Origin: Fragilaria crotonensis
Lineage: Eukaryota; Bacillariophyta; Fragilariophyceae; Fragilariales; Fragilariaceae
Assembly: GCA_022925895.1 (NCBI GenBank)
Contig: JAKSYS010000331.1
Coordinates: 1 to 64,000, forward strand
Reading direction: 5' to 3'
DNA: 64,000 bases
Shown here: positions 44,904 through 55,697 of the stretch, piece by piece
Numbering within the stretch: the stretch's first letter is position 1
How the letters are laid out: each line of letters starts with the position of its first letter
Position numbers and translations under genes: made by a program
The notes under the pieces: model-generated
Told to the model about the DNA's origin: nothing
The model's database searches: none
What the model saw: the letters and a program-made list of their open reading frames with translations, nothing else

Positions 44904-46666
44904 TTATCTCCACTCTGCAATGTAAACTTCATAGGTGTCCTCTCCCACATTCGATTGCGTCAAATCAGTTACCGGTTCATGCCACGCCACATCCCCCAAC
45001 TGGCTGGATGTCGTCCAACGGACTCCCGCCCCACCGCCGCCTCCAATCGACTTCTGCACCATGCTCGGTATTACAACAACTGTCAAATGGAAAAATGCGT
45101 ACGTGGTAGTCACACTCTCTCCCGGTGCCAACACCAACCGATACACCCGGCACTTATCTCGCGTCTTGATACACTCGTGGAACTGTGCCAGTAGCGGAAT
45201 GGCAGCCGTCACCGGTGGTTGCCGCAACACTTCCGCGTCGATGCAGAGCATTTCGACCGACGACGTATTCGTAATCTTATGAACCAATGGTGGTCCCTCC
45301 GTCTTGTGTAGGCCCATTCGAACTTCGCCAAATCCCATACAATCGCATTGAGGATCGCGGCCCTGAACGTGATTCACCACACTCAGGCCGTTGTCGTCAT
45401 TCACGAGGAAAAAGTACAAACTGTCTTCGGCATGCCGATGCGCCAACGTTGTATCGTTGGGCGGAAATGAGACTCGAAGAACGCGAACATATTCATTGGA
45501 AAGGACTATCTTGTGCCGCGGCTCGGAACCGACCTCGACAATCTCGTCAAGCGTGCCGTCTGCCATCCTCCAATACTCACCAACTTGGGATCCCTCCTTC
45601 TTCGATGAGCTCGATCCTACAGGAACACCGGTTATACTCTCGTACACCTTGACTACTTGAGAGTCATCGCTCCGACTCAATCCTAATCCTTGACCACAAA
45701 TGAATTGCTGTAGGGCCGCAGATGCCACAGGTATCGGTGATTGTAACGCCTTGGCTTCCAGTAGACAATATCCAGATCCTTTACAAAAATTTCAAGTGCA
45801 CTCATGACTGGCACTCCATCGCCTCCTCGTTCCTCAGTCGCAAGCATCCGCGCTCCTCGATCTTGAAACATCCAACTCGCACCTGCCGCACCATTCACGA
45901 TTTCGTACATTTGATGCGGATCCAGTCCGGCCTTGGCTGCCAACGCCAACGCCTCGGCTGCTGCACAAATGTGAACTCCAGCCAACAACTGGTGCACCAT
46001 TTTGGCAGTCGACGCCATTCCGACGCCACCTTTCTTACTAGTACCGGTAGTCTTAATGACGTGAATGTGGCGGGCCAGCGCTTGGAGGATGGGCCAGACG
46101 GCGTCGTGGATGTATTGTTGCGGCTTGTTGTTGTTGTCGTCGTCTTTAGTCGTAGTACCAGTAGTAGCATTACCAACATCGGCGTCGTCGTGGCGTTGCT
46201 TAGAGGAAACCATGAGCGTCAAATCACCAGCACGAGCTCGAACGGGGCCGCCGCTAATCGGACAGTCCACAAAGTGGATGGATGCCGCTTGGAAGCGGGC
46301 TTCCGCGTGTCTGGCCCATGTCGGAGTCACGGTTGAACACAAAATGACGAAACTATCGGCGGAGAGGAGGTGGAGCAAGTTCTTGTCATCATTGGATCCG
46401 AAGCAAACTTGCTCGCATTGTGATTCATTCACCAGCACTAGCAAGACGACGTTGGTATCCGCCGATATGGCCTCCTCCAAACATGTTGGAGGGTGTGCCA
46501 TTGTTGGAGCTTTGTTAACCTCCTTGGCCTCCTCAAACAAAGCCTCTACGAGTTCCGTTGCTCGATCGTATCCGACCAGTTGGGCTACAGCATCGGAGGC
46601 GAGCAAGGCACGGGCCATGCCTCCGCCCATGGCCCCAATGCCGACAACAGTCACGTGGAATGACAT
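44904..46666 (-). CDS. 3-hydroxyisobutyrate dehydrogenase-like/cupin fusion, one frameshift
   Basis: The frame 45683-46666 gives the dehydrogenase: Rossmann VGIGAMGGGMA (8-18), substrate loop DCPISGGPVRARAGD (134-148), and catalytic Lys about 222 in STAKMVHQLLAG. A low-complexity Asp/Asn/Thr insertion lies near 158-183. The family C-terminal helix continues in the other frame as ALQQFICGQGLGLSRSDDSQVVKVY, which opens the frame 44904-45728. One extra base near 45758-45760 joins them. After about 40 residues that second frame becomes a cupin domain (LSNEYVRVLRVSFPPNDTTLAHRHAEDSLYFF) with the His pair of a metal site and a second half ending in EWR. The beta-hydroxyacid dehydrogenase family oxidises 3-hydroxyisobutyrate, tartronate semialdehyde or threonate with NAD(P). 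The cupin is an unusual C-terminal partner. Substrate unknown. Confidence 0.8.
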
Positions 46667-47135
46667 GCTTTTTAAATGATGAGCCGAACTTGCTCAAGTC
46701 TCCGTCTTCGATGACGACAAATCATGCATCACCATGTTGTCAGAAGATTCAACTCTATGTACTAGCGCAAACTCATCGTACGCAGTACCTGTCCTGTACG
46801 ACAGTATGCATAGTACAGGCAAGACCGAATACCGGCATACCCCCACAAAACGAGACCAGTTTCATACGTCATCGTTCCCTTTTACTACTATGATACCACG
46901 GGATTCGATTCCCATTTATCGTGCCCGCTACGCGCCTTTGGGAACGGACTGGAATCACACGACTTGCCTTATCTGCTATCTACACCTGTAAATCACAGTA
47001 TTGTAACTAATAAGTATCAGAACTCTTCTGTTTCCCAGGTAGCTCTTAAGATCTCATTCAATTTAAAGTTCTTTCTTCGACCTTTATGAGTCTACATGTC
47101 TCATAAAATATAAACCTCAAAAAAAATTGCGCATC
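46667..47135. other. intergenic, divergent promoters
   Basis: Between the divergent dehydrogenase-cupin and first glycine-zipper genes. An AT-rich TATA-like stretch, CATAAAATATAAACC, lies at about 47102-47116, some 20-35 bp before the ATG at 47136. No gene. Confidence 0.5.
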
Positions 47136-47504
47136 ATGGCACCAAAAGTCGACAACAGCATGAATGTGAATCTTCAGGACATCAAAAGGAGATCCCCGAT
47201 GACGACGACCCCACACGTCCCAGAGCTCGCCTCGAAGCGCCAGGTCCGTGGCGCGGCATGGGCCGGTGGAATTGCCGGTCTATGCGTTGGCGGTCCGATT
47301 GGAGCCATTCTCTTGTGCTGGGGAGGAATGCATTTGGCGAAAAAGAATGATGGCGATGCAGGGGATTTCTGCAGAAAAGCTGGTGACTTTACATTTCGTA
47401 TGGAGATTCCATCAAGAGAGAGTGGAAGGAGGCTCATCCAAAGCACAGCGAAGCCCAAGTACAAGTGCAAGGGGAAGCAAAGCATCTCAGTTGAAAGAAT
47501 GTAG
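47136..47504 (+). CDS. small glycine-zipper membrane protein, paralogue 1, probable frameshift
   Basis: The first ~85 residues match the next gene: ELASKRQVRGAAWAGGIAGL, then a hydrophobic Gly-zipper segment (GGPIGAILLCWGG), then HLAKKNDGDAGDFCRK. After GDF the assembled frame departs. One extra base at about 47395-47405 restores IKREWKEAHPKH, matching IKKEWKEARSKN of the paralogue, and ends at TGA 47492-47494. Glycine-zipper segments pack in membranes and occur in small inner-membrane and lipoprotein-like proteins; the function is unknown. The start at 47136 (MAPK) parallels MAQK in the paralogue. Confidence 0.65.
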   Translation: MAPKVDNSMNVNLQDIKRRSPMTTTPHVPELASKRQVRGAAWAGGIAGLCVGGPIGAILLCWGGMHLAKKNDGDAGDFCRKAGDFTFRMEIPSRESGRRLIQSTAKPKYKCKGKQSISVERM

Positions 47505-48014
47505 GACAACGTACCCAGGGATAACCTTACTCGCACTCAACTCTAAGAACATCGTTAAATTGGACAACACATCTTATCATTCTCTCTAGCTAGCACGTTC
47601 TAATAGACAGGCAATGGAGTTTGCATATATGTTCAATAAAATCCAGCATAGCAACCTATGTTCACACCGTCGACAGAATATAATAAGCATGGAACACTTA
47701 CAGACTTACAGTGGCGTGCGTGGACATCGGACTACCGTTGCAGTGTTGGAGTACGATACACAGTACTACTACCAGGTAATAGTTGTGCCACGCCTGGACC
47801 GCGGGACTCAGTCATTTTGCCGTACTGTATCGTATGTAGGCAGTACAGTCGGTTTTCGACGAACATAGGCGAATGGCACGACTTCAGAATCGATGTTTTG
47901 GCGGGAACCAAATCACAACAGTGAGTTCTCGTTTTAGGTTTTACATGCATCTCATTCAAATCATAAAACCAAAGAAGGAAAAACCATTCAGACTGTCGAG
48001 TATATTGATTGATC
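47505..48014. other. spacer between tandem paralogues
   Basis: No gene. Separates two same-strand duplicated genes. GTAC words at 47750-47860. Confidence 0.5.
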
Positions 48015-48371
48015 ATGGCACAGAAAACTGACCAAGACTACGAATCGAAAACTATCAAAGAACCCCTTCTTCCAGACGGTACTGTATTGGAAGCCATTGA
48101 AGCTGTCGAACTTGCGTCGAAGCAACAGGTTTACGGTGCCGCTTGGGCCGGCGGCATAACCGGCCTATTGATTGCAGGTCCTATTGGAGCCGTTCTGCTG
48201 GGCTGGGGAGGAGTTCATTTGGCGAAAAAGAATGCTGGTGATGCCGGAGACTTCTGCAGAAAGGTGGGAGATTTCATGCATCGGATCGGAGGTGCCATAA
48301 AGAAAGAATGGAAGGAGGCTCGTTCGAAGAACAGCGGCGATGACGACTTACAGCCGAAGGAGCTTAGTTGA
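48015..48371 (+). CDS. small glycine-zipper membrane protein, paralogue 2
   Basis: A 118-residue protein with a charged N-terminus. ELASKQQVYGAAWAGG leads into a Gly-zipper hydrophobic stretch (ITGLLIAGPIGAVLLGWGGVHLA), followed by the conserved KKNAGDAGDFCRKVGDF block and an amphipathic basic helix (GAIKKEWKEARSKN). Close similarity to the upstream copy shows a tandem duplication with purifying selection on the block around the membrane segment. No family name is known to me; a small organelle or endomembrane protein is plausible. An ATG six bases upstream (48009) is the alternative start. Confidence 0.75.
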   Translation: MAQKTDQDYESKTIKEPLLPDGTVLEAIEAVELASKQQVYGAAWAGGITGLLIAGPIGAVLLGWGGVHLAKKNAGDAGDFCRKVGDFMHRIGGAIKKEWKEARSKNSGDDDLQPKELS

Positions 48372-48581
48372 AGGCATGTAAAAATCCACAACCTACTAAG
48401 CATACGAGTTACTTGCAAGAGCTCATGGTTCTATAGTACCTGGCAGGAATTTGATAAATTCTAATTGTGTAAAGGGTAAAGGTACCTTCATATATCAGAG
48501 GCCGTCTAACTTGAATTGAACAAGAACGCCTCATAAAAGCTTTGCGCAGCATCAAACGTGCGATTCAGGATGTCTCCGTCC

Positions 48582-50089
48582 TCAGACTTTTGTATCCCAG
48601 ATAAGCGGATATCCTTTTTCGAGCAATGCCTGCTTCAAGCGCTTCGCGTGCTCCGGTCCATTAAGTTCAACGACGCACTTGACCTGCACTTGATCCACAC
48701 TCTGGTACAGCCATGCGCGTTCGTGATAGATATCCTTGATACTGGCACCCTCATCAGCCAGGAGAGCCGTTAATCGGGATATTCCACCAGGTCTATCCGA
48801 CACGGTGGCATAAAAATTGCAAAGACGGTTGTCGGCAGACAAACCGCGGTCCAGAACACGACCAAGAACAGTCGTGTCAATGTTACCTCCGCATAGCGGC
48901 ACCACAATATTCTTACCCTTCATGTCCGGGCGATCAAGTTTACCACCTGGAAGAAGAGCGGCTAGACCGGATGCTCCACCACCCTCGACAACCATCTTTT
49001 CTTGTTCGATCAGTCTCAGTACGGCCAATGAGATCTCCTTCTCAGTACAAGTAACACATTCATCAACGTAGTGACGAGCAACTTCAAATGCATGAGGTCC
49101 GACCATCGGCACTGCCAAACCGTCCGCCAATGTTGGAGTCATCGGAACTTGGACAGGCTTTCCTGCCTTCAGAGCACCGATGTAGGAAGCACAAAACTCG
49201 GGCTCAACCCCAATGACCTATAACGAGGACAAGCGGTTGTGAGGGTGTCATGTAAGCATTTCAAGTGTCAGCCTGTCGGTTCAAACACAGTTTCCCAGCT
49301 TACCCTCGCTTCTGGCTTCAATGTCTTGACACTGCAAGCAATGCCAGCAATAAGACCAGCTCCTCCGACTGGAACAACGACAATATCGACGTTCGGAACG
49401 TCATCGATCAACTCAATTCCAATCGTACCTGCCCCCGCAATAATTGGAGGGTCGTCGTACCCATTGACGTACGTCAAGCCCTCTGACTGAACAAGAGTCT
49501 CGGCGTACGTTTTTGCTTCTCCTATGTGCATACCTTCAATAATGATACGCGCGCCGAATTTACGGCACTTGTCTACCTTGGCGAGGGGCGCCACGGTGGG
49601 CATTACAACAGTCACAGGAATGCCCAACTCCCTTCCGTGGTACGCCAGAGCAAGTGCATGGTTTCCAGCGGACGCCGCAATGACACCTCGTTGCGCTGAG
49701 GCTGGGTCTCTGTTCTTGAGTTTTAAAATAGCATTGCGGGCTCCTCGCTCCTTGAAAGATCCTGTGAACTGCCGAAATTCCGGTTTGAGGTAAATGTTTG
49801 CGCCAATGATTTCCGACAGAAAGACAGATTTTTCGCACTTGGTCCGCACCACACCGTCGCGAATGGCAACGTGAGCACGGGAGATGTCGGCAAAGGTGAC
49901 GGGAAGATTATCCCGGATGATACGGTCACGCTCGCGTTCGTCAACAGCAGGTGAAGGAACAACAGCTTCGTTGTCTGCTTTGCTACTGTCGTCATGGGCG
50001 GAGAAAGAGCGAGTCGCATTCGGAAGCACGTTGGAGCGTCTCCGAGCTACAACTGCGGCGCTGCGACGGACAAGTACGGTCGTGAACAT
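48582..50089 (-). CDS. threonine dehydratase (threonine ammonia-lyase) with ACT domain, one intron
   Basis: Exons, in minus-strand order, are 50089-49304 and 49217-48582; the 86-bp intron (GTAAGC...TTATAG) joins KPEAR to VIGVEPE in phase, giving 473 residues. The enzyme deaminates threonine to 2-oxobutanoate, the entry to isoleucine synthesis or threonine breakdown. The PLP lysine sits in FTGSFKERGARNA (about K113); VPVGGAGLIAGIA is the phosphate-binding glycine loop, and SAGNHALALAY is also present. A single ACT-like domain (FYATVSDRPGGISRLTALLADEGASI) at the C-terminus resembles the shorter, single-ACT form. An Arg/Ala/Ser-rich leader (MFTTVLVRRSAAVVARRR) predicts mitochondrial import. Confidence 0.93.
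49218..49303 (-). other. spliceosomal intron of the threonine dehydratase gene
   Basis: On the minus strand it starts GTAAGCTGG and ends CGTTATAG. Splicing removes the stop that ends the upstream exon frame at 49268 and restores the continuous PLP-fold sequence. Confidence 0.92.
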
Positions 50090-50704
50090 GGTGTACAGTC
50101 AAACAATGGATCAGAAACAAGGTCAGTATAGAATGATCCTTGCTATGAGATCTATGGGTGATCTTCAATATATCTTCTGTTCTGTTTCGTGTGTTGCGCT
50201 GAAATGTCAACTTTGTTTCCGCTTCGATGACGTCTGTCAGGAAGGCAACGTCATCATTACGCAACGCCTTCTCAATCCTTATCCTTCGAGAGGTTGACGA
50301 AGAAAAAATGCTATTCATACAGCGTATGATATGTACATATACGGGAGTACTCCGAGTACTTGCGTAGTAGTACATGTACTGCATTACGGTAGCACTTGGT
50401 ACAAGTACTGCCGTACTGCAGACTACTCGCAACTCGCAATTCGTTCGTACAGTAGGATTATGTGAACGAATTGAACGCGTACGAGTGTACGAGTACTGCA
50501 ATAACTCCGACTACTGTAGTACCCTTCTACCGTACGCCAACTTCGTGGAGACCGCTTCAACAATGCATTATGCGCCGCATCATGAATTCGTAGTAGGTAA
50601 ATGATGCTGTAATCTGTAATAAGGAATTCCTGGGTGGACAATAGGTGGCAAAGCGCTGAGGATGGTCAAGAAAGGAAATGCTCAGATGTGTGATGTGTGT
50701 TTTA
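50090..50704. other. intergenic
   Basis: 5' flank of the threonine dehydratase gene and 3' flank of the aldolase gene. Dense AGTACTCCGAGTACT-type words at 50345-50530. No gene. Confidence 0.5.
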
Positions 50705-51903
50705 CTATTGAAGGTGTGAGTACGCCCTCTTGGTACCTGCTGAAGCGTGTCCATGGTGGTCACCATCGCCAGGTTTCCAATTCCATTCTCCTTTCGCTGC
50801 TGCGCTTGCAATTTTCAATTCTTCCAAGTACAGATTACTCATTGCTTTTAGCTGCAATTCTCCCCGGCACAATTCTAAAAGCGGAAGCTGAAGGGCTTGA
50901 CTCCAGCTGAAACTTAAATTCCAGGGTACCTTGCCCTTCGCCCTATTAATGGCACTCAGTCTGGCAGCTGCTTGCTCTAAAGGTTGACCTCCCGAAAGAT
51001 AATTAGCACCCTTCATAGCCACTGGAAAGCTCTGTTCCAGAACATAGATATTGGCCGCAGCAATTTCCTCGACTGAGTAGAACGTTGGACAGTCACGACC
51101 TGGATTTATCATATTGGGCTTCAAGGTGCATCCTGCCAAATGCACACCATGGTCCATCATGGCCTTGAAGAGCTCAGAATGAACTCGACAGCTAACTTCA
51201 ACGGCATCTGCCAACGAATGCGTCCCCTTCAGACTCACATCTGGCTCTACAATAGGCATTAGACCTTCACTTTGACAGATCAAGGCGTACCGAGCGAGGT
51301 CGTGCATGTTCGACCGGATGGCCAGAGCAGTGGGCCGTCCTGCATCCATGTCGATGACAAGAGGAGATCGCCATTTGGCAAAACGAGCACCGGCCTTGTA
51401 GTACTCCTGGCATCGGAGGGCAAGCGAATCGAGGCCTTGCATGACAGTGTCACCGTTGCACCCCGGTAGGTTGTAGACCTGTGCAGCACGATAATGAGGA
51501 GTTATGACGAGGAATTGTTAAGCGAAAAACGCCTGCAGTGTACGCCTACCTTCAAATGAGGTTTCACTCCTGGAACGATGCCCTTCTCTGTCAAGAGTTC
51601 CGGAAACAACTTTCCGCTAGCGTCCGACTTTTGGTACAAAGTCTCGGGGTCCAGAATTGCGGCACAGAGGTATTCTTCGCACCCGGGAGCCTCAAAGAGC
51701 ATCTGCCGATACTTTCTGCGATTCTCTTCCTCGTTTTTGATCCCCACAGCTTCGAAGCGTTCTCCAATTGTACCAGGGCCTTCATCGCAAGCTGTGATGC
51801 CTTTTCCAGGAGTCGCTATTGCAAGTGCAGTTTTCTCCAAGGCGACCTTTTGCTCATGCGTGAGGAAGCTCTTCCCAAAGGAGAATCCAGATGGAGGCGG
51901 CAT
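50705..51903 (-). CDS. class I fructose-bisphosphate aldolase, one intron
   Basis: Exons, in minus-strand order, are 51903-51550 and 51478-50705; the 71-bp intron joins PGVKPHLK to VYNLPGCNGD in phase, giving 375 residues, close to the family's ~360. It splits or forms fructose-1,6-bisphosphate through a Schiff base; the lysine is in HLAGCTLKPNMINPG (about K238). Other family blocks are ITACDEGPGTIGERF, the ARFAKWRSP loop, PIVEPDVSLKG, and the FLSGGQ equivalent YLSGGQ. No targeting leader is visible (MPPPSGFSFGKSF), so a cytosolic glycolytic/gluconeogenic role is likely. The C-terminus ends in AYSHLQ rather than a lone Tyr. Confidence 0.95.
51479..51549 (-). other. spliceosomal intron of the aldolase gene
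   Basis: On the minus strand it starts GTAGGCGTAC and ends CTGCACAG. Splicing restores the conserved aldolase sequence across PHLKVYNLPG. Confidence 0.92.
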
Positions 51904-52527
51904 GGTTCAGCAATAATCATAAAGAGGCAACAACCGCTAAGTGTGAGGCTTGCATTTTGCATTGTCAACGACAGGCAGTTCGCACTTTTGTCGGCAGTCG
52001 GCGGTCGGACACATCACTTACGACTATCGGCCGAATGCGCTGATGTGCGAACTGTAGTACTTAGTACTTGTACCGATACTACTCCAAGCTCGGAGTACAA
52101 GTACCAGGTACCAGGTACCAGGTATCGTACTAGTACAAGGTACAAGAACCTACGCATACTTGTGCTAGTCGACGAGAACAAAATTGCATACTCCTATGAT
52201 ATGTCATATGCATAGTGTATGTAACGTAGAACGTAGACTACTGGTACTGGTAGTCGTAGCTCGTAACTGATACATGGTACCGGTATAGCGTCCAGCGGTC
52301 CAGTGTCCAGTGGACCGTAGACACTGTATGTTCGTTTGTCTTCTTGCTTTCTTGAGCAATCCATGCGAAACGGGCGTTCTGGATAAGCGGCAATGCGAAC
52401 CTTCAAAACCAAAATGCGAAGGTTGCTCGTTCTCAGTTCGCATGTCTCGTGCCTCACAAATACGACTAGTAAACATCAAGTAGAAAAAAAATCGATCAAC
52501 ACGAAATAGAGGTCACGCGAAATCACG
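51904..52527. other. intergenic, divergent promoters, GTAC-dense
   Basis: Lies between the divergent aldolase and CoA-transferase genes. 52052-52145 holds about ten GTAC words in under 100 bp, including three successive CCAGGTA units. No gene. Confidence 0.6.
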
Positions 52528-54908
52528 ATGTTGGCACTTCATGTTCTGCGTCGAATGTCAACTAGAAGTTCTGCGCTCACAGCGACCAGGTTGATGGTTT
52601 GCCAACTCGAGGGTGTCAGTTCGCTCTCGATCTGGTTGGACGGACGTCTGCCGATCTTTCCGGTTGGCAGACGACATAAGTCGACCGTCGCGGATGCCTA
52701 TGATGAAGACAGGTCAAGGCAAACTCGACTTGAAATCCCTCAGCGAATTCGGCAAAAGGTTATCAGTGCTGCGGACGCCGTGTCCCTTATAAACGACGGT
52801 GACACTGTATGTGTCTCTGGTTTCGTTTGTCAGGGAGCACCTGAAGCAGTCCTCAAAGCGCTCGGCGAACGATACAAGGAAACAAATTCACCCAACAATC
52901 TCACTCTTTTGTTTGGCGGCGGACCTGGCGACTTCGACAAAAGAGGTCTTAATCACCTCGCCCAACTTCCACCCGAAGGAAGTAGCGCACCTCCTATGCT
53001 TCGCCGCACTATCGGCTCTCATTACGGGCAGACACCCATGGTGGCCCGCTTGGCTCTGGACGAGATAGTTGAAGCCTGGACGCTGCCAATGGGGTCGGTT
53101 TCGCGAATGCTTCGAGCTCAATCAACCCATTCACCCGGGCATATCACAACTATTGGCCTTGGCACTTATGTAGACCCAGACTTATCTGGAGGGGCAGCAA
53201 ATGAATCAGCGAAAAGGAGCCCCTTCAACAAGCAATTAGTGACAAAGATTTCACTCGACGATCAAAATTTTCTCATGTACAAGGCACTTCCTGTCAACGT
53301 TGCTATCATTCGGGGAACGACTGCCGATGGCCAAGGCAACATCTCGATTGAACACGAGTCCCTCAAGTGCGATCAAATGACTACGGCTGCTGCCGCGCGT
53401 AATTCTGGCGGCATCGTCATCGCCCAAGTCAAAAGAGTCGCTGCAAACTGCTCATTGCCTTCAAGAACCATCGCTGTACCTGGAGCACTAGTCGATTGCG
53501 TTGTAGTAGTGGACACTGAGGACCACGACACTCTCCATCCGATGAGCTATGTGGAAAAACACAATCCAGTATTGACGGGGGAGTTTCGCACTCCCCAAGA
53601 TCAATTACCGACCATGAGTCTTGATGTCCGGAAAATCATTGCTCGCCGTGCCTCTTTCGGACTCAAGCCCAATACTGTTGTCAACCTTGGTATCGGCTTG
53701 CCCGAAGGCGTCGCCGCGGTTGCAGCGGAGGAAGGAATGCTCTCGTACGTCACCTTGTCGACAGAACCAGGTAGCTTCGGGGGAATTCCTGCATCCGGGC
53801 ACAGCTTCGGGCCTTCCTTCAACTCAGACGCTTTAGTTGAAATGAACCAAATGTTTGATTTCTATGATGGAGGCGGACTGGACCTGTGCTTTCTTGGCGC
53901 CGCCCAAGTCTCGAAAAATGGTGATGTCAACGTTTCAAGGATGAGTAAAAACCGTCTTACTGGTCCGGGAGGATTCATCGACATCTCACAGTCTACGAAG
54001 AATATCTTCTTCATGACTCCTCTTACGACAAAAGGGCTCGAACTTGATATCCCTGGCGATGGAACCATGAAGATTGCCACGGAGGGAGAACTGAAGAAGT
54101 TCGTTTCGGAAGTCTATGAGAAGACATTTAGTGGCGACGAAGCTGTCCGTCGTGGCCAAACTGTCTTTTACGTCACAGAGGCCGTGTTTCGACGTTCCGC
54201 GAAACACGATGTTATTGAGCTTATCGAAATTGCTCCAGGCATTGACCTTCAAAGGACATCCTAGACCAATTGGACTTTCAACCAGTGGTGAGCAAGAACC
54301 TGAAAGTGATGGATCGCAGAATCTTCATGAAAGAAAGGATGGGCATACGAAGAGACCTCTTCGGCTCTCTCAACGAAAGATTTACGTATCACGAGGATGA
54401 TCACTCCATGTTCCTCGATCTTTTGGTATTACCATCGACTGCGAGGATGATATCCAATGGTTGATGGATAGTGTCGGGTACATGCTTGACCCTTGGTTGC
54501 AGCGAAGGGACCAATCGAAATGGTTGTAAACTATGACGGATTTGATATTCGCAAGGACTTGGAAAGAAGTATAATGCTGCCCTGGAAGTGCTCGGTGCAA
54601 AATACTACAAGAGTGTTGTGAGATTCGCTGGAAAAGCCTTCAAACGTGCAAAACTGGGAAAGCAGCTGAGGATTGATGACTGGGATTTCGATTGCCTGTT
54701 CAAGCGTTACGATAAGGACGGTAATTCCAGAGTGTCTGTTGAGGAGCTGCGTGATGGTATGATGCACGATTTCCATATCCACTTGACTCCTGGCCAAATG
54801 AACTTTATCATCAAGACTTACGGCGGCGGTGGTGGCTTGACGTCTGTGGAATTGGACAAAACAGCCTTCTGCGAAGTGCTCCTCTACATTCTCAAAACCG
54901 ACAAATAA
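52528..54908 (+). CDS. acetate/propionate-type CoA-transferase with C-terminal EF-hand, several frameshifts
   Basis: The long frame 52528-54264 (578 residues) is a family I CoA-transferase. It has an Arg-rich leader predicting mitochondrial import, domain 1 with GDTVCVSGFVCQGAPEAV, and domain 2 with NLGIGLPEGVAAVAAEEG. A catalytic Glu lies near residue 413 in TEPGSFGG. It moves CoA between short acyl-CoAs and free acids (propionate/acetate class). The true C-terminus continues past the assembled stop. One base in AAAGG (54251-54255), one in TTTT (54421-54424), one near 54490 and one near 54562 bring in DQLDFQPVVSKNLKVMD, VVNYDGFDIRKDLE and the YYKSV..F.GKAFKRAKL block of the family. The end encodes an EF-hand loop, DKDGNSRVSVEEL, in a ~75-residue domain. 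All four breaks are single missing bases, so the gene may be intact. Confidence 0.8.
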
Positions 54909-54959
54909 ATCGTACGTCCTTTGTTCAATCACACGATTCTACCGGTTGTCATCTCAAGT

Positions 54960-55613
54960 CTAGTATGTTGCCCTGCATTCAGTACCAAGGAGACATCCAC
55001 TAGCGATAACTCCTTTGACCACGACGAACATCTCCACGCAAATTCTCACCACGTCCTTCGAACGATTCCGGTGCAAGTCATGGAATCGAGGTTCCAATTC
55101 AACGATGCGAATTCTGAGTGGTCTCGCGGCCAAACAACAAATGTGTTGGAGCATATAATCCGTGTGCGTTTCGACTTCCTGTGAAGGATGTGGACTTAGT
55201 ATTGGTCCAATTAGTGCCACTGGTGGCGATAGTCCAGCACAAGGTTCCAACCCGGTAGTGTTCGACAATTCCATCTCAGGCGCTCCGACTACAGACGCTT
55301 GTAACGACTGACGCTGACGGTTTCCAATGATCCCACGATGACCATAGGACCCCCCCTTCTCACTCTCAGCACCCTTTACTGGAGAAACATATGCCGGTTC
55401 TCCCGACCTCGAATTCTGAGACACATTTTCTAGTGGATGATGGGGCAAGACTTCCTCTCTTCTCGCCGCGATAATTGCGATGGAACTCATCGAAAAAAGG
55501 TAGTAATGCCGTGATTGCGGTAAATAGCCATGTCCTTGGTTAGAACAATGGGTGCTCTCTCCTAGTTGCTTCGTAGTACGCTGGACCATGACAGCATAAC
55601 TCAAACACAACAA
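54960..55613 (-). other. open reading frame of doubtful coding value
   Basis: A 217-codon frame lying downstream of the MoeA-Mog gene on the same strand. It has no recognisable domain and an odd composition. A possible donor (GTAGGT, minus strand, near 55704) sits at the end of the MoeA-Mog frame, so a terminal exon here is conceivable. Otherwise it is spacer between two converging genes. Confidence 0.25.
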
Positions 55614-55697
55614 TTCCGGATGACCCTGGATGCTACGTCTGAATCCGGACCTCCAACGATACGGAGCTCGTCACAGGGTTCAGTCTAAATCAAGCCT

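Noticed and set aside
47248-47589. 113-codon alternative frame over the first glycine-zipper gene
   Set aside because: It lacks the conserved block present in both paralogues.
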